A DNA stretch of 10,852 nt from Candidatus Thorarchaeota archaeon. Lineage in GTDB: Archaea > Asgardarchaeota > Thorarchaeia > Thorarchaeales > Thorarchaeaceae. The number at the start of each line of letters is the position of its first letter. Position 1 is the first letter of the stretch. The notes beneath the pieces were generated by a model, which searched no databases, was not told the DNA's origin, and saw only the letters and a program-made list of their open reading frames with translations. The DNA lies in contig JAEORN010000079.1 of NCBI GenBank assembly GCA_016840825.1, positions 1 to 10,852 of the forward strand. Reading direction: 5' to 3'. The position numbers and the translations under genes are program-made. This document shows, piece by piece, positions 1 through 6,293 of the stretch.

Positions 1-707
1 AGGAAGTACAAACTCTAAGAGAAAGAGGATATGCAATGGCAAAGATGCATTTCGCACCTTTCTGGTCAGATCGTTTATCTGATATTGAGCATGTTCCGCC
101 AATTGATAGCCCTCAATTTGATATCCTATTCAATGCATTGGCAGATGAGAAAATTCCTGTTTTGGTGCATATTGGCGACCCTGACACATACTTCTCCACA
201 CGATATTCAGATTCTAAGACCTATGGTACTAAAGAGGAGCACATTCAGGAGTTCGAGAATAGGTTGTATAGAAACCCGTCATTAAAGTTTCAGGCAGCAC
301 ATTTTGCTGCTCAACCTGAACCGCATCGCCTAGAGAACCTTGGACGAATGTTTGAGAAGTACCCAAATCTCAATGTGGATCTTAGTTCTGCAAGATGGAT
401 GTGTAGAGAGCTAGGAAGAAATCCTGAGCGATCTCGAGAGTTCATAATCAAATATGCTACTCAAATCCTATTCGCTACAGATTGCGTTGCAAGTGATAAT
501 AGGTCACAAGACCCTGTATATTACGAAGGAAGGCACTCATCATTACGCTTGATGCTTGAATCAGATGTGAAGCATATTCCATTGCCATTTGAGGATGCAG
601 ATACTACCAATTCAGGAGGGACTTTCATCTATGGACTCAATCTTCCTGATAGCACACTCAAGAAGATATACTGGGAAAATGCTATGAAACTTCATGATCT
701 TGACTAG
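1..707 (+). CDS. Amidohydrolase (amidohydrolase_2 / TIM-barrel metal-dependent hydrolase), 5'-truncated
   Basis: The reading frame is open from the first complete codon at position 3 up to the ATG at 36, and the residues there (EVQTLRERGYAMAKMHF) read as continuous protein. I therefore take this as the C-terminal ~235 residues of a gene that starts before the window. The visible part fits the amidohydrolase_2 family. A strand ends in VLVHIGDP (metal or catalytic His at 168-170), the next barrel strand ends in AAHFA (His at 299-301), and a late strand ends in ILFATDC (Asp at 480-482), followed by the usual closing IYWENAMKL. The N-terminal HxH metal motif would lie outside the window. Substrate is unknown; family members are hydrolases or decarboxylases of cyclic or aromatic acids. 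It ends convergently with the next gene, sharing a CTAG. Family confidence is good; the reaction is not assignable. Confidence 0.8.
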   Translation, partial: EVQTLRERGYAMAKMHFAPFWSDRLSDIEHVPPIDSPQFDILFNALADEKIPVLVHIGDPDTYFSTRYSDSKTYGTKEEHIQEFENRLYRNPSLKFQAAHFAAQPEPHRLENLGRMFEKYPNLNVDLSSARWMCRELGRNPERSREFIIKYATQILFATDCVASDNRSQDPVYYEGRHSSLRLMLESDVKHIPLPFEDADTTNSGGTFIYGLNLPDSTLKKIYWENAMKLHDLD

Positions 708-1111
708 TAATGCAGTCGTTCTATCTGCTTCTTCCTCTCAACTGCTGCCATTAATCGAGTCCTATCAAAGTATACTTCATTTCTTGATATCTTCCGACCT
801 TCAAACTCGACAATATCCAGACCGATTTCATCAATAGTTTCTTTTCCCACACGTATCTCACATCGCCACTTGACGATAGCACCTTTTTCTGTTGGAAAGA
901 CTTCTAGAGGTTTCCATGCCCAATCATGATATACTCGCAATAATCTCTCAAAGTATGGTAGAATCTCTTTATGACCTTCAAGCCCTTCTTTATTTGCTGG
1001 ATCCACGTAAAGTGCATCACTAGTATAATATGAGAGAAGTTTCGCGGGTTGATTGCCTGTCCAACTGGACAACCATTCCTCACAAAATGAGAAGAGTTCC
1101 TCTTTGTTCAT
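704..1111 (-). CDS. SnoaL/NTF2-like protein
   Basis: A 135-residue protein with the layout of the NTF2-like (SnoaL) cone fold. It has N-terminal amphipathic helices (EELFSFCEEWLSSW), then a strand pair with a DALYVDPAN segment typical after the first helices, a GHKEILPYFERLL helix, and C-terminal strands ending at VEFEGRKISRNEVYFDRTRL. The last of these is the common 'fegGkI.re.vyfD' ending of SnoaL proteins. Such proteins are small soluble enzymes (isomerases, cyclases) or ligand-binding proteins; the individual function cannot be read from sequence. The ATG start has no clear Shine-Dalgarno site. A TATA-like stretch (TTAATATC on the minus strand, about 1162-1169) lies about 54 nt upstream, so a short-leader transcript is possible. 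It is the last of three co-directional small genes and overlaps the amidohydrolase end by 4 nt. Confidence 0.75.
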   Translation of the reverse strand: MNKEELFSFCEEWLSSWTGNQPAKLLSYYTSDALYVDPANKEGLEGHKEILPYFERLLRVYHDWAWKPLEVFPTEKGAIVKWRCEIRVGKETIDEIGLDIVEFEGRKISRNEVYFDRTRLMAAVERKKQIERLHY

Positions 1112-1159
1112 GATTAGACCAACTCAAGATATAGTTCATTAATCTAGGCTAATAGGCTT

Positions 1160-1183
1160 ACGATATTAACAAAAGAAACAATT
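1160..1183 (-). terminator. T-rich tract after the winged-helix gene
   Basis: Just past the TAG stop at 1184 the minus strand reads AATTGTTTCTTTTGTTAATA. Archaeal RNA polymerase terminates on such oligo-T tracts without needing a strong hairpin. No stem is visible. The same stretch also holds the only TATA-like sequence upstream of the next gene, so it may serve both roles. Confidence 0.35.
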
Positions 1184-1474
1184 CTAAGAAGACTTCATCC
1201 TTTTTGTGCGAGGTAAGAATTCGGAAAGTTCAGACTGATTTACGTTGCACAATCTCCAAGTCCTTGTTTCTTTATCTATCTCAACATATCCATCACTTTG
1301 CATATTTCGTAAATGATAGCGAACAGTACTCACAGATAGGCTAACTTTAGAAGCTACGGTCGAAACCCTCTGCCACTCGTCTATCTTTAACATCATCAGA
1401 ATTGAATGCCTTGATTCTAATCCACTAGATACATTCCTCAGAGATGTCAGATATGCACGATAGTCGTAGCGCAA
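1184..1474 (-). CDS. Winged helix-turn-helix transcriptional regulator (ArsR/MarR-like)
   Basis: A 96-residue DNA-binding protein that is essentially one winged-helix domain. An N-terminal helix (SRHSILMMLKI, about residues 21-31) is followed by the helix-turn-helix VSTVASKVSLSVSTVRYHLRNM (about 37-58), whose recognition helix STVRYHLRNM is typical of ArsR-like regulators. A wing follows (GYVEIDKETRTWRL, about 62-75). No ligand-binding or metal-binding cysteine pair is seen, so the signal is unknown. The start is a TTG at 1474, supported by AGGGA 6 nt upstream; an in-frame TAG at 1484-1486 overlaps this site, so no farther start exists. It lies 55 nt downstream of the gelsolin-domain gene on the same strand. 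It could regulate itself, its neighbours or a distant set; nothing in the sequence identifies its operator. Confidence 0.8.
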   Translation of the reverse strand: MRYDYRAYLTSLRNVSSGLESRHSILMMLKIDEWQRVSTVASKVSLSVSTVRYHLRNMQSDGYVEIDKETRTWRLCNVNQSELSEFLPRTKRMKSS

Positions 1475-1480
1475 GGATAT

Positions 1481-1485
1481 TCCCT
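1481..1485 (-). promoter_or_regulatory. Ribosome binding site AGGGA fixing a TTG start
   Basis: AGGGA with a 6-nt spacer precedes the TTG at 1474. Together with the overlapping in-frame stop it decides the start of the winged-helix gene. Confidence 0.55.
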
Positions 1486-1529
1486 AATCAACAATATACC
1501 TGAATCACTAAGTGTTTATTGGTGATTTA

Positions 1530-1814
1530 TTATCTCTTATCTCTCGGTGTACCTATCAAATCATGAAATGCTGCAGGTTCCTGCTCCTCTGTAATCGGTC
1601 GAATTCTGTATTCTCTGTAGGTATCACTAAGCTTAGCAGCAACTCTAGTTCCCATCAGCTTCTTGAAGAGGCTAGCTTTCTTTCCCCTCCAAAGATATAC
1701 CACTTTATTATCATGATCTACAAAGACTAACACCTTATTTGTATCAAGCACGACATCTTCACCTTTGCACTCTACAAGCTTGGCATCCGAATCAATCTCA
1801 AAGGTGTCGACCAT
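1530..1814 (-). CDS. Single gelsolin-domain protein (Asgard protogelsolin-like)
   Basis: A 94-residue protein that consists of little more than one gelsolin-type repeat. Residues 28-48 (VLVFVDHDNKVVYLWRGKKAS) match the gelsolin core 'dvfvlD....iyvW.Gk.as'. A helix follows (LFKKLMGTRVAAKLSDTY), then a strand (REYRIRPITEE) and the family's closing motif EQEPAAFHDLIG (77-88; usual form 'eg.Ep..F...f'). Gelsolins bind, sever or cap actin filaments. Single- and two-domain forms are known in Asgard archaea, where they act on archaeal actins. No signal peptide or membrane segment is present, so it should be cytosolic. The ATG start is preceded by GAGGG at a 6-nt spacing and by a TATA-like box about 47 nt upstream. 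The fold assignment rests on motif recognition. A gelsolin-like domain of the Sec23/24 type, without actin binding, is the main alternative. Confidence 0.7.
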   Translation of the reverse strand: MVDTFEIDSDAKLVECKGEDVVLDTNKVLVFVDHDNKVVYLWRGKKASLFKKLMGTRVAAKLSDTYREYRIRPITEEQEPAAFHDLIGTPRDKR

Positions 1815-1820
1815 TAGAAT

Positions 1821-1825
1821 CCCTC
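1821..1825 (-). promoter_or_regulatory. Ribosome binding site GAGGG of the gelsolin-domain gene
   Basis: GAGGG with a 6-nt spacer before the ATG at 1814. It has the same form and spacing as the site used by the PLP enzyme gene at 8199. Confidence 0.6.
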
Positions 1826-1856
1826 ATTGTTAGTAGTTGAAGAATGTGTATTTCGT

Positions 1857-1866
1857 ACATATATGT
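1857..1866 (-). promoter_or_regulatory. TATA box of the gelsolin-domain gene (ACATATATGT)
   Basis: A perfectly palindromic ACATATATGT is centred about 47 nt upstream of the gelsolin ATG. With the usual archaeal TATA-to-start-site distance of about 26 nt, transcription would begin near 1835. That leaves a ~20-nt leader which contains the GAGGG site. Because it is palindromic it could also orient the other way, but the plus-strand gene start is about 100 nt off. Confidence 0.45.
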
Positions 1867-1918
1867 TAAGTCTCCGCAGCCATCTTTCTGTTGTACAAAT
1901 TCAATCCATCATACACAA

Positions 1919-1955
1919 TCTAATATGTTAGTGTTGCTAAGAAAAATAGAGTGAT
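1919..1955 (+). promoter_or_regulatory. Possible promoter and ribosome site of the 1961 gene
   Basis: TCTAATATG (1919-1927) is a weak TATA-like element, and GTGAT (1951-1955), complementary to the archaeal 16S 3' end, lies 5 nt before the ATG. The predicted transcription start would fall near 1950, making a very short leader, so the pairing of the two elements is uncertain. Confidence 0.3.
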
Positions 1956-1960
1956 TTGAT

Positions 1961-2698
1961 ATGACCAAAGATTCTGCTCATCTGAGATTAATCGATAGAG
2001 AGCTCCGTCAGATAGAGATAGAATCAAGAGGAATTGTGCAACGATTTCCCCTCAAACCAATTCCTGATGACTTGTACGAAGCATTAGCTGGAGCAGTGGA
2101 TGTGGAAGGAGAGCCGGAACAAAAACTTAGAGCCATATATGATTCTACAATTATGAAACCTGCGGTAAGCACCTTCAATTTTGATGCTCCTTTTCTGGTA
2201 AATTCCTCAGTCAAGATTACGAGACTGACCCTTAAGGATGAGATTATTGATGAGATGATTGAGGAACTAGAGGGAAGACTTCTTTCTTTTCAAGGAATCC
2301 AATTCAAAGATACCATTGAGGAACGAATCGATCTTTATCGTGAGATATTTGTAGATGACACCAAAATAGATAGGTTCAGATTAGGAGCTGCCGAAATCTT
2401 TGGTGAAGCTACCTACGCAAATATTCGTAGAGACCCTCGTGTATGCTTAATCCTTTACTGGAATGATCGACAGAACGGGGAAATGAAGAGCTATCAAATC
2501 AATGCCATTGCTGAAGTCGTACCTCCAGGTACTCCATATTATAGATATATGAGAGTTCTTAGAACTCTATTCTCGTCCAGGTTCGTTGACTCAAGACGTG
2601 ATTCATATGTAGCAGCTTACAAATTTTGGGTATCAGATATTCTCGACAAGAGCCTTGCTGCAAAACCTGGTTTTATCCTAGACACTAATAATTCGTAA
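1961..2698 (+). CDS. Uncharacterised protein, possibly PNPOx-like split barrel at its C-terminal half
   Basis: A 245-residue soluble protein that I do not recognise with confidence. The N-terminal ~110 residues are mixed, with a helical acidic stretch LKDEIIDEMIEELEGRLL at about 88-105. The C-terminal half contains RLGAAEIFGEATYANIRRDPRVCLILYW (about 139-166), then YQINAIAEVVPPGTPYYRYMRVLR (about 174-197). This is loosely like the 'T..N.rr.prv.l' and 'yqi.G.ae.v..g..y' pattern of pyridoxamine-phosphate-oxidase-type flavin-binding barrels. That likeness is weak and I treat it only as a hint. No signal peptide, membrane segment or metal motif is visible. The gene has its own upstream region shared with the divergent gelsolin gene. 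Its last 14 nt overlap convergently with the VWA gene, so it is not in the MoxR-VWA operon. Its length and steady codon use make it a real gene. Confidence 0.75.
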   Translation: MTKDSAHLRLIDRELRQIEIESRGIVQRFPLKPIPDDLYEALAGAVDVEGEPEQKLRAIYDSTIMKPAVSTFNFDAPFLVNSSVKITRLTLKDEIIDEMIEELEGRLLSFQGIQFKDTIEERIDLYREIFVDDTKIDRFRLGAAEIFGEATYANIRRDPRVCLILYWNDRQNGEMKSYQINAIAEVVPPGTPYYRYMRVLRTLFSSRFVDSRRDSYVAAYKFWVSDILDKSLAAKPGFILDTNNS

Positions 2699-5213
2699 TT
2701 CTAAGCAACTTCTCAGGAAGCTCATCGATAGATGAAATATCTAGCACAACACCATGGTTGAGCTTTGCTAACCGATCTGCAGCATGGAAATTATACTCGA
2801 ACTTTGGGACAAGAACAATCATTTGGATATCTTGGTGTTTCATATCTACAGCGAGATCCTCACACACTTTTTGATCTGATAGATATGCATCAGTGCTAAA
2901 GATGAATATCTTCTCTTTAGATCGTGTGTTTTCGAAATTCTCTAATGCTAACCGCATTGCTGTTTGTCCTCCAGTACCCCCACTAGCTCGAACCTCTAAT
3001 AGATCTGCAGCGACCTTATCTACAGAAACTGTTCTGTCTGCGATCTCTTTCACAACATGTGTATGACTGTCGAAAAGAACCACACCAAAATCATCTTTTT
3101 GTACTCCATAGAGACCGGCCATTACTGAAATAGCAAGCATTCCTAATTTATTTGGTGAATGCATAGAACCAGACTTATCAAGTGCCCAATAGAAAGCTCT
3201 GTGTCCTTGATAGTTCTCCGTAATGAGGAAATCTTCAGCGTCAAGAGATTCAAAATCACTTCGTCCAGAGGAGAGAATTGAATCTATGGTTTCTTCCAGA
3301 TCGATTAGATCTATATCATCACCAATTCTAAATGGACGCACAGTGGTTGATTGCTGAATACCTCCTAGCATTGAAGATCCCATAGTTGCTTTTGCGTATC
3401 TTTGACCCAAGTCAATTAGTAGCCTACGTGCGATATCCTTTAGTTTCTTTCTGAGTTCATCAGGCATCTGATCTCGGTATGTATACCAAATCTTCACGAC
3501 ATTTGTTGCTGGACCCCCTAACAGTCCTCCAAGCACCTTTTCAGCTCGCGAGGGGTCGTATTGCCCAAAACCCTGTTGTGGACTTCCATATCCTCTCTGT
3601 TGAGCTGAAGCTTGCCCACCCAATGCAGCCATTAAATCCTGATGAGCTACTGCTCCCAGCGCTGATTGATTGTCTAGTTCATTAGCTAGATCACCTAGCT
3701 CTCGTAGTTGTTGATTTGTAAGTCCAGCAGTAGACATCAGATTATTCAGTCTATCAAAATCATCAACACCCATCTTGATTAGATTCTTTATGACTTGGAA
3801 TGATGGATTAAGTAGCTCGAGAATCTCATCCTCTGACATGCCTAGGTTCTTCCCAGTGCTTCGAATCGCATCCTTAGATGGTACTGCGCCTTGAGAAGAA
3901 AGATCTCTTACAGTCTGTCGAAGGTGCGTTTTATTTGGTGAGGTCTCAACAGCCTTATCTGCAAGCTGTTGAATCATTTCACTCCAAGCATGCTTCTGGG
4001 ATTGTGATTTCATCTTTCCAAGATTAGCAGATGCTTCTTTGACTTTATGACGTAAATAATCAGAAGGTGAGGATCGGGACATCGCATCATCGAGAATGTC
4101 TTGTGTTTGCTTTTGGACAAGATTCTTCCAGCTCTCTGTGTCCATAGCTGAATCAGCAAGCTGCTGTGTATCTACGTTTTTCCTTGCACCATTATCATAT
4201 TGACGATCGTATGCATCCATGATGTCCTTCGCAAAATCCTCTCCAGTTTTTTGCTTAATAGAGGCTGCGAACTCCATTGACTGACTGAGTGAATACTCAT
4301 TTGCTGCCGACTCTATGAGATCCTGAATATTGTCCGGTGTTCTGTGAAGATTGCTTGCGTAGTCAGTAGCCTCACCAAGATTTGATATTGATTCCTGAAG
4401 TTTTGAATCAAGTTGATCCATGGTATTTTGATCTATTGTTTCCATCTGTTCCATCAATGAGAGTGCTTTTGCGGCTGTACTTGGGTCCCGATTGGCTAAA
4501 TCCTCAAATTCCTCTTGTAAATCAGAATCACCTCTTAGGGCCTTTCCAGCAAGACTTTCAGCAGATGAAGTTGATTCACAGACATTATCCAGGACCTGTA
4601 GAGTTTCAGAATTCATAATGTCCTGTGCTGAGAGACCTCCCATTCTGTCCAGAAGCTCTGAAGAGGCATTGGAGCGTAACTCCTCATCACTTGTTATTCC
4701 TCGCAGAACAACATCTCCTTCCTTCAAATAGTCCATCGCTGCATCATAAAGCGACCTATCCTCTCTTTTTCGTAATTCTTGCAGATAGTCAAAGCCAGCT
4801 TGCACTTTGTCCTTCTTGATTGTCTTTGCTAGTTCCTGTTCTCTTCGAATCTTTTCCATTACTTCTTCAAGTGGAGTCTTTCTATTGGGCTCGTCTGAAA
4901 GCACTGGTACCGGTGTGATATTCACCGATTCCTCAGGTTTCTTCTCTACACCAAGAAGTATCTCTTCAGCTATCAAACGCGCAAGTTCTTGGTCCGCAGG
5001 GTAAGAAGTAAAGACAGCAGCTTCAACAAAATCATCTAAGTCCAGTTCTCCTTTCCTGAAGAAACGAGCTGAAAGAAATTGTGGTATCGCTTGTGTTTGC
5101 CTTACACTTGGCTTTGCTTTGACTTCTTCTGATGCCCTCATCTTGGAAACAAATTCATATGCAAAAGGAGGGGCACTACTTGGAATTGGACGATAGTTCG
5201 GTTCCGAAGTCAT
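2685..5213 (-). CDS. VWA-domain protein with long helical N-terminal region, partner of the MoxR ATPase
   Basis: An 842-residue protein. About residues 670-830 form a von Willebrand factor A domain with a complete metal-ion-dependent adhesion site: DKSGSM (679-684), a threonine in GGTGGQT (747 or 751) and STDAY (Asp 775). The N-terminal ~530 residues are almost entirely predicted helix, rich in Asp, Gln, Ser and Glu, with no Cys clusters, signal peptide or membrane segment. A short Gly/Gln/Tyr-rich stretch at about 533-553 (AQQRGYGSPQQGFGQYD) separates it from the region before the VWA domain. The ATG comes one base after the TAA of the AAA+ gene, with GGGG 10 nt upstream, so the two are translated from one message and are probably coupled. 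The layout resembles ViaA, CbbO and NorD, whose VWA domain binds the substrate or the ATPase ring. The target here is unknown. The helical part is much longer than in ViaA. Confidence 0.85.
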   Translation of the reverse strand: MTSEPNYRPIPSSAPPFAYEFVSKMRASEEVKAKPSVRQTQAIPQFLSARFFRKGELDLDDFVEAAVFTSYPADQELARLIAEEILLGVEKKPEESVNITPVPVLSDEPNRKTPLEEVMEKIRREQELAKTIKKDKVQAGFDYLQELRKREDRSLYDAAMDYLKEGDVVLRGITSDEELRSNASSELLDRMGGLSAQDIMNSETLQVLDNVCESTSSAESLAGKALRGDSDLQEEFEDLANRDPSTAAKALSLMEQMETIDQNTMDQLDSKLQESISNLGEATDYASNLHRTPDNIQDLIESAANEYSLSQSMEFAASIKQKTGEDFAKDIMDAYDRQYDNGARKNVDTQQLADSAMDTESWKNLVQKQTQDILDDAMSRSSPSDYLRHKVKEASANLGKMKSQSQKHAWSEMIQQLADKAVETSPNKTHLRQTVRDLSSQGAVPSKDAIRSTGKNLGMSEDEILELLNPSFQVIKNLIKMGVDDFDRLNNLMSTAGLTNQQLRELGDLANELDNQSALGAVAHQDLMAALGGQASAQQRGYGSPQQGFGQYDPSRAEKVLGGLLGGPATNVVKIWYTYRDQMPDELRKKLKDIARRLLIDLGQRYAKATMGSSMLGGIQQSTTVRPFRIGDDIDLIDLEETIDSILSSGRSDFESLDAEDFLITENYQGHRAFYWALDKSGSMHSPNKLGMLAISVMAGLYGVQKDDFGVVLFDSHTHVVKEIADRTVSVDKVAADLLEVRASGGTGGQTAMRLALENFENTRSKEKIFIFSTDAYLSDQKVCEDLAVDMKHQDIQMIVLVPKFEYNFHAADRLAKLNHGVVLDISSIDELPEKLLRITNY

Positions 5214-5214
5214 C

Positions 5215-6132
5215 TTAGTCAGTCCCCTTTGACCCGATAGCTCTCCGCACTAGCTGGTTGACTGCAGGTTCGGGGTCAATTCCCGGTCTGAATCGTAATG
5301 CGCCAGTGAGAACATAGGTCGCAGCTTCTGACAATATTGAGTAGCTAATCTCCTTGGACTTCTTTCGTTTCGCCATCTGAGCAGCAAGACGGGCGATTGA
5401 TATCCCAGCACGAATTGAGGCAGGAATTTCGATATCTGTGCTATTTCGAGTAGCGGAAACAAGTCCATAGATTGTTTCAAGGGTATTATCGCTTAGCTTA
5501 TACTCAGGAGCATTTACCTTAACAATTTCAATCTCTGTTTCCTTTCGAGGATATCCTAATCGTACCCATACGCGTATACGATCACGAAGTGCCTCGCTAA
5601 GTCTGTGCGCTCCTGCCATCTCCTCAGGATTCATTGTAATGACTGGAAAGAAATCCTCATGCGCCTTCACTCTCCCTAGTCGTTGGACATTCACGGAGAG
5701 CTCTTCGAACGGTTCTAGTAGCGAATTCTGGACATATTCAGGAAGTCGGTTTCCCTCGTTTAGTCCAAAGACACCACCAAAGATCATTGCTTTTAGCAAA
5801 GGCCCAGGATCGAATGATTCCAAGGTGAATCCTTTCTTCAGAACTAGTGCAGGATTGAATGAACCAATGAGATGCGAAGGACGAACACCTTCGTCACCTG
5901 TCAACCAAGTAAAACTTCGTCCACTACGTTCTGCATACGCTCTGAGTATCAGTGTCTTTCCAACCCCTGGAGGTCCTATTATACCTGGGATTAGACCAGC
6001 GGCCTCACAGTCTGCCAGAATGTCAAAAGCGTCGCGATATTGTTCTTTAATGACGATAGTGACCTTCTCTTTTGTAGCAGCAGCCTTCCGCTCTTCAAAA
6101 GCAATAGCAAATTGTAATTCTTCACTTTCCAT
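5215..6132 (-). CDS. MoxR-type AAA+ ATPase
   Basis: A 305-residue AAA+ ATPase of the MoxR/CbbQ class. From the chosen start, Walker A is GPPGVGKT (53-60) and the Walker B region is GGVFGLNEGNRLP (119-131). The sensor-1 Asn is in TMNP (168), and arginine-finger candidates are in SEALRDRIR (179-187). A helical lid domain follows to the C-terminus. The second helix insert 'NRLPEYVQNSLLEPFEE' is the MoxR signature 'NRap...Q.aLLe.meE'. The usual Walker B Asp is replaced by Asn (Asn125, Glu126 kept). These ATPases form hexamers that remodel a target through a VWA partner, here the adjacent gene. Two starts compete. ATG 6147 has no ribosome site, while ATG 6132 follows GGGGG at 8 nt and leaves a ~20-nt leader from the predicted transcription start. 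I prefer 6132. Confidence 0.88.
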   Translation of the reverse strand: MESEELQFAIAFEERKAAATKEKVTIVIKEQYRDAFDILADCEAAGLIPGIIGPPGVGKTLILRAYAERSGRSFTWLTGDEGVRPSHLIGSFNPALVLKKGFTLESFDPGPLLKAMIFGGVFGLNEGNRLPEYVQNSLLEPFEELSVNVQRLGRVKAHEDFFPVITMNPEEMAGAHRLSEALRDRIRVWVRLGYPRKETEIEIVKVNAPEYKLSDNTLETIYGLVSATRNSTDIEIPASIRAGISIARLAAQMAKRKKSKEISYSILSEAATYVLTGALRFRPGIDPEPAVNQLVRRAIGSKGTD

Positions 6133-6140
6133 ATTAAATG

Positions 6141-6145
6141 CCCCC
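6141..6145 (-). promoter_or_regulatory. Ribosome binding site GGGGG deciding the ATPase start
   Basis: GGGGG lies 8 nt before ATG 6132 and just inside the alternative frame-matched ATG at 6147. It is the reason for preferring the downstream start. A leaderless transcript beginning near 6147 is the alternative. Confidence 0.45.
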
Positions 6146-6175
6146 ATTAATCCAATCTATCGTTGTTTTACGGGC

Positions 6176-6196
6176 ATATATAATCCTGTATCTTTT
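6176..6196 (-). promoter_or_regulatory. Promoter of the MoxR-VWA operon (TATA box plus purine-rich BRE)
   Basis: The minus strand reads TTATATAT (6183 to 6176), preceded by AAAAGATACAGGA, a purine-rich stretch in the place of the archaeal B recognition element. Transcription would start around 6153, between the upstream zinc-finger gene and the ATPase. This makes the ATPase/VWA pair its own two-gene unit. The rest of the 6148-6293 gap holds only a short inverted repeat. Confidence 0.55.
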
Positions 6197-6279
6197 TGTC
6201 TGATGGAGGATGGAACCGAGTATATCCATATCTCTGGTTTCACATTATTCATTATGAGCCTTTGGTAAGGTGCTAATAC

Positions 6280-6291
6280 ATCCTAGAGGAT
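6280..6291. repeat. Short inverted repeat ATCCT-AG-AGGAT after the zinc-finger gene
   Basis: A perfect 5-bp inverted repeat with a 2-base centre lies 2 nt past the zinc-finger gene's stop codon. The centre is too tight for an RNA hairpin without opening the innermost pairs, and no T-run follows. It could be a protein-binding site or chance. Confidence 0.25.
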
Positions 6292-6293
6292 TA

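Noticed and set aside
36..38. ATG at 36 as the true start of the amidohydrolase
   Set aside because: The frame stays open to the window edge with protein-like residues, and the barrel's N-terminal metal-binding strand would be missing. The gene is truncated by the window.
31..285. An 84-codon plus-strand frame overlapping the amidohydrolase
   Set aside because: The amidohydrolase frame carries conserved metal-ligand motifs through the same bases. This frame gives a sequence with no domain character.
1503..1527. Inverted repeat AATCAC...GTGATT between the gelsolin and winged-helix genes, considered as a terminator or operator
   Set aside because: The arms are only 6 bp, separated by 13 nt, and no T-run follows on either strand, so chance is likely.
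4382..5004. Several overlapping plus-strand frames of 64-79 codons inside the VWA gene
   Set aside because: They are antisense to a long continuous coding region and have Ser/Leu-rich translations typical of shadow frames.
6157..6252. A 31-codon minus-strand frame between the zinc-finger and ATPase genes (MNNVKPEIWIYSVPSS...)
   Set aside because: It runs through the likely TATA box of the MoxR operon, has no good ribosome site and shows no recognisable feature.
5639..6268. A 209-codon open frame on the plus strand, antisense to the MoxR ATPase
   Set aside because: It lies over a gene with complete ATPase motifs, its translation is Ser/Pro-rich without domain motifs, and its ATG has no ribosome site. 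It is a shadow of the real gene.
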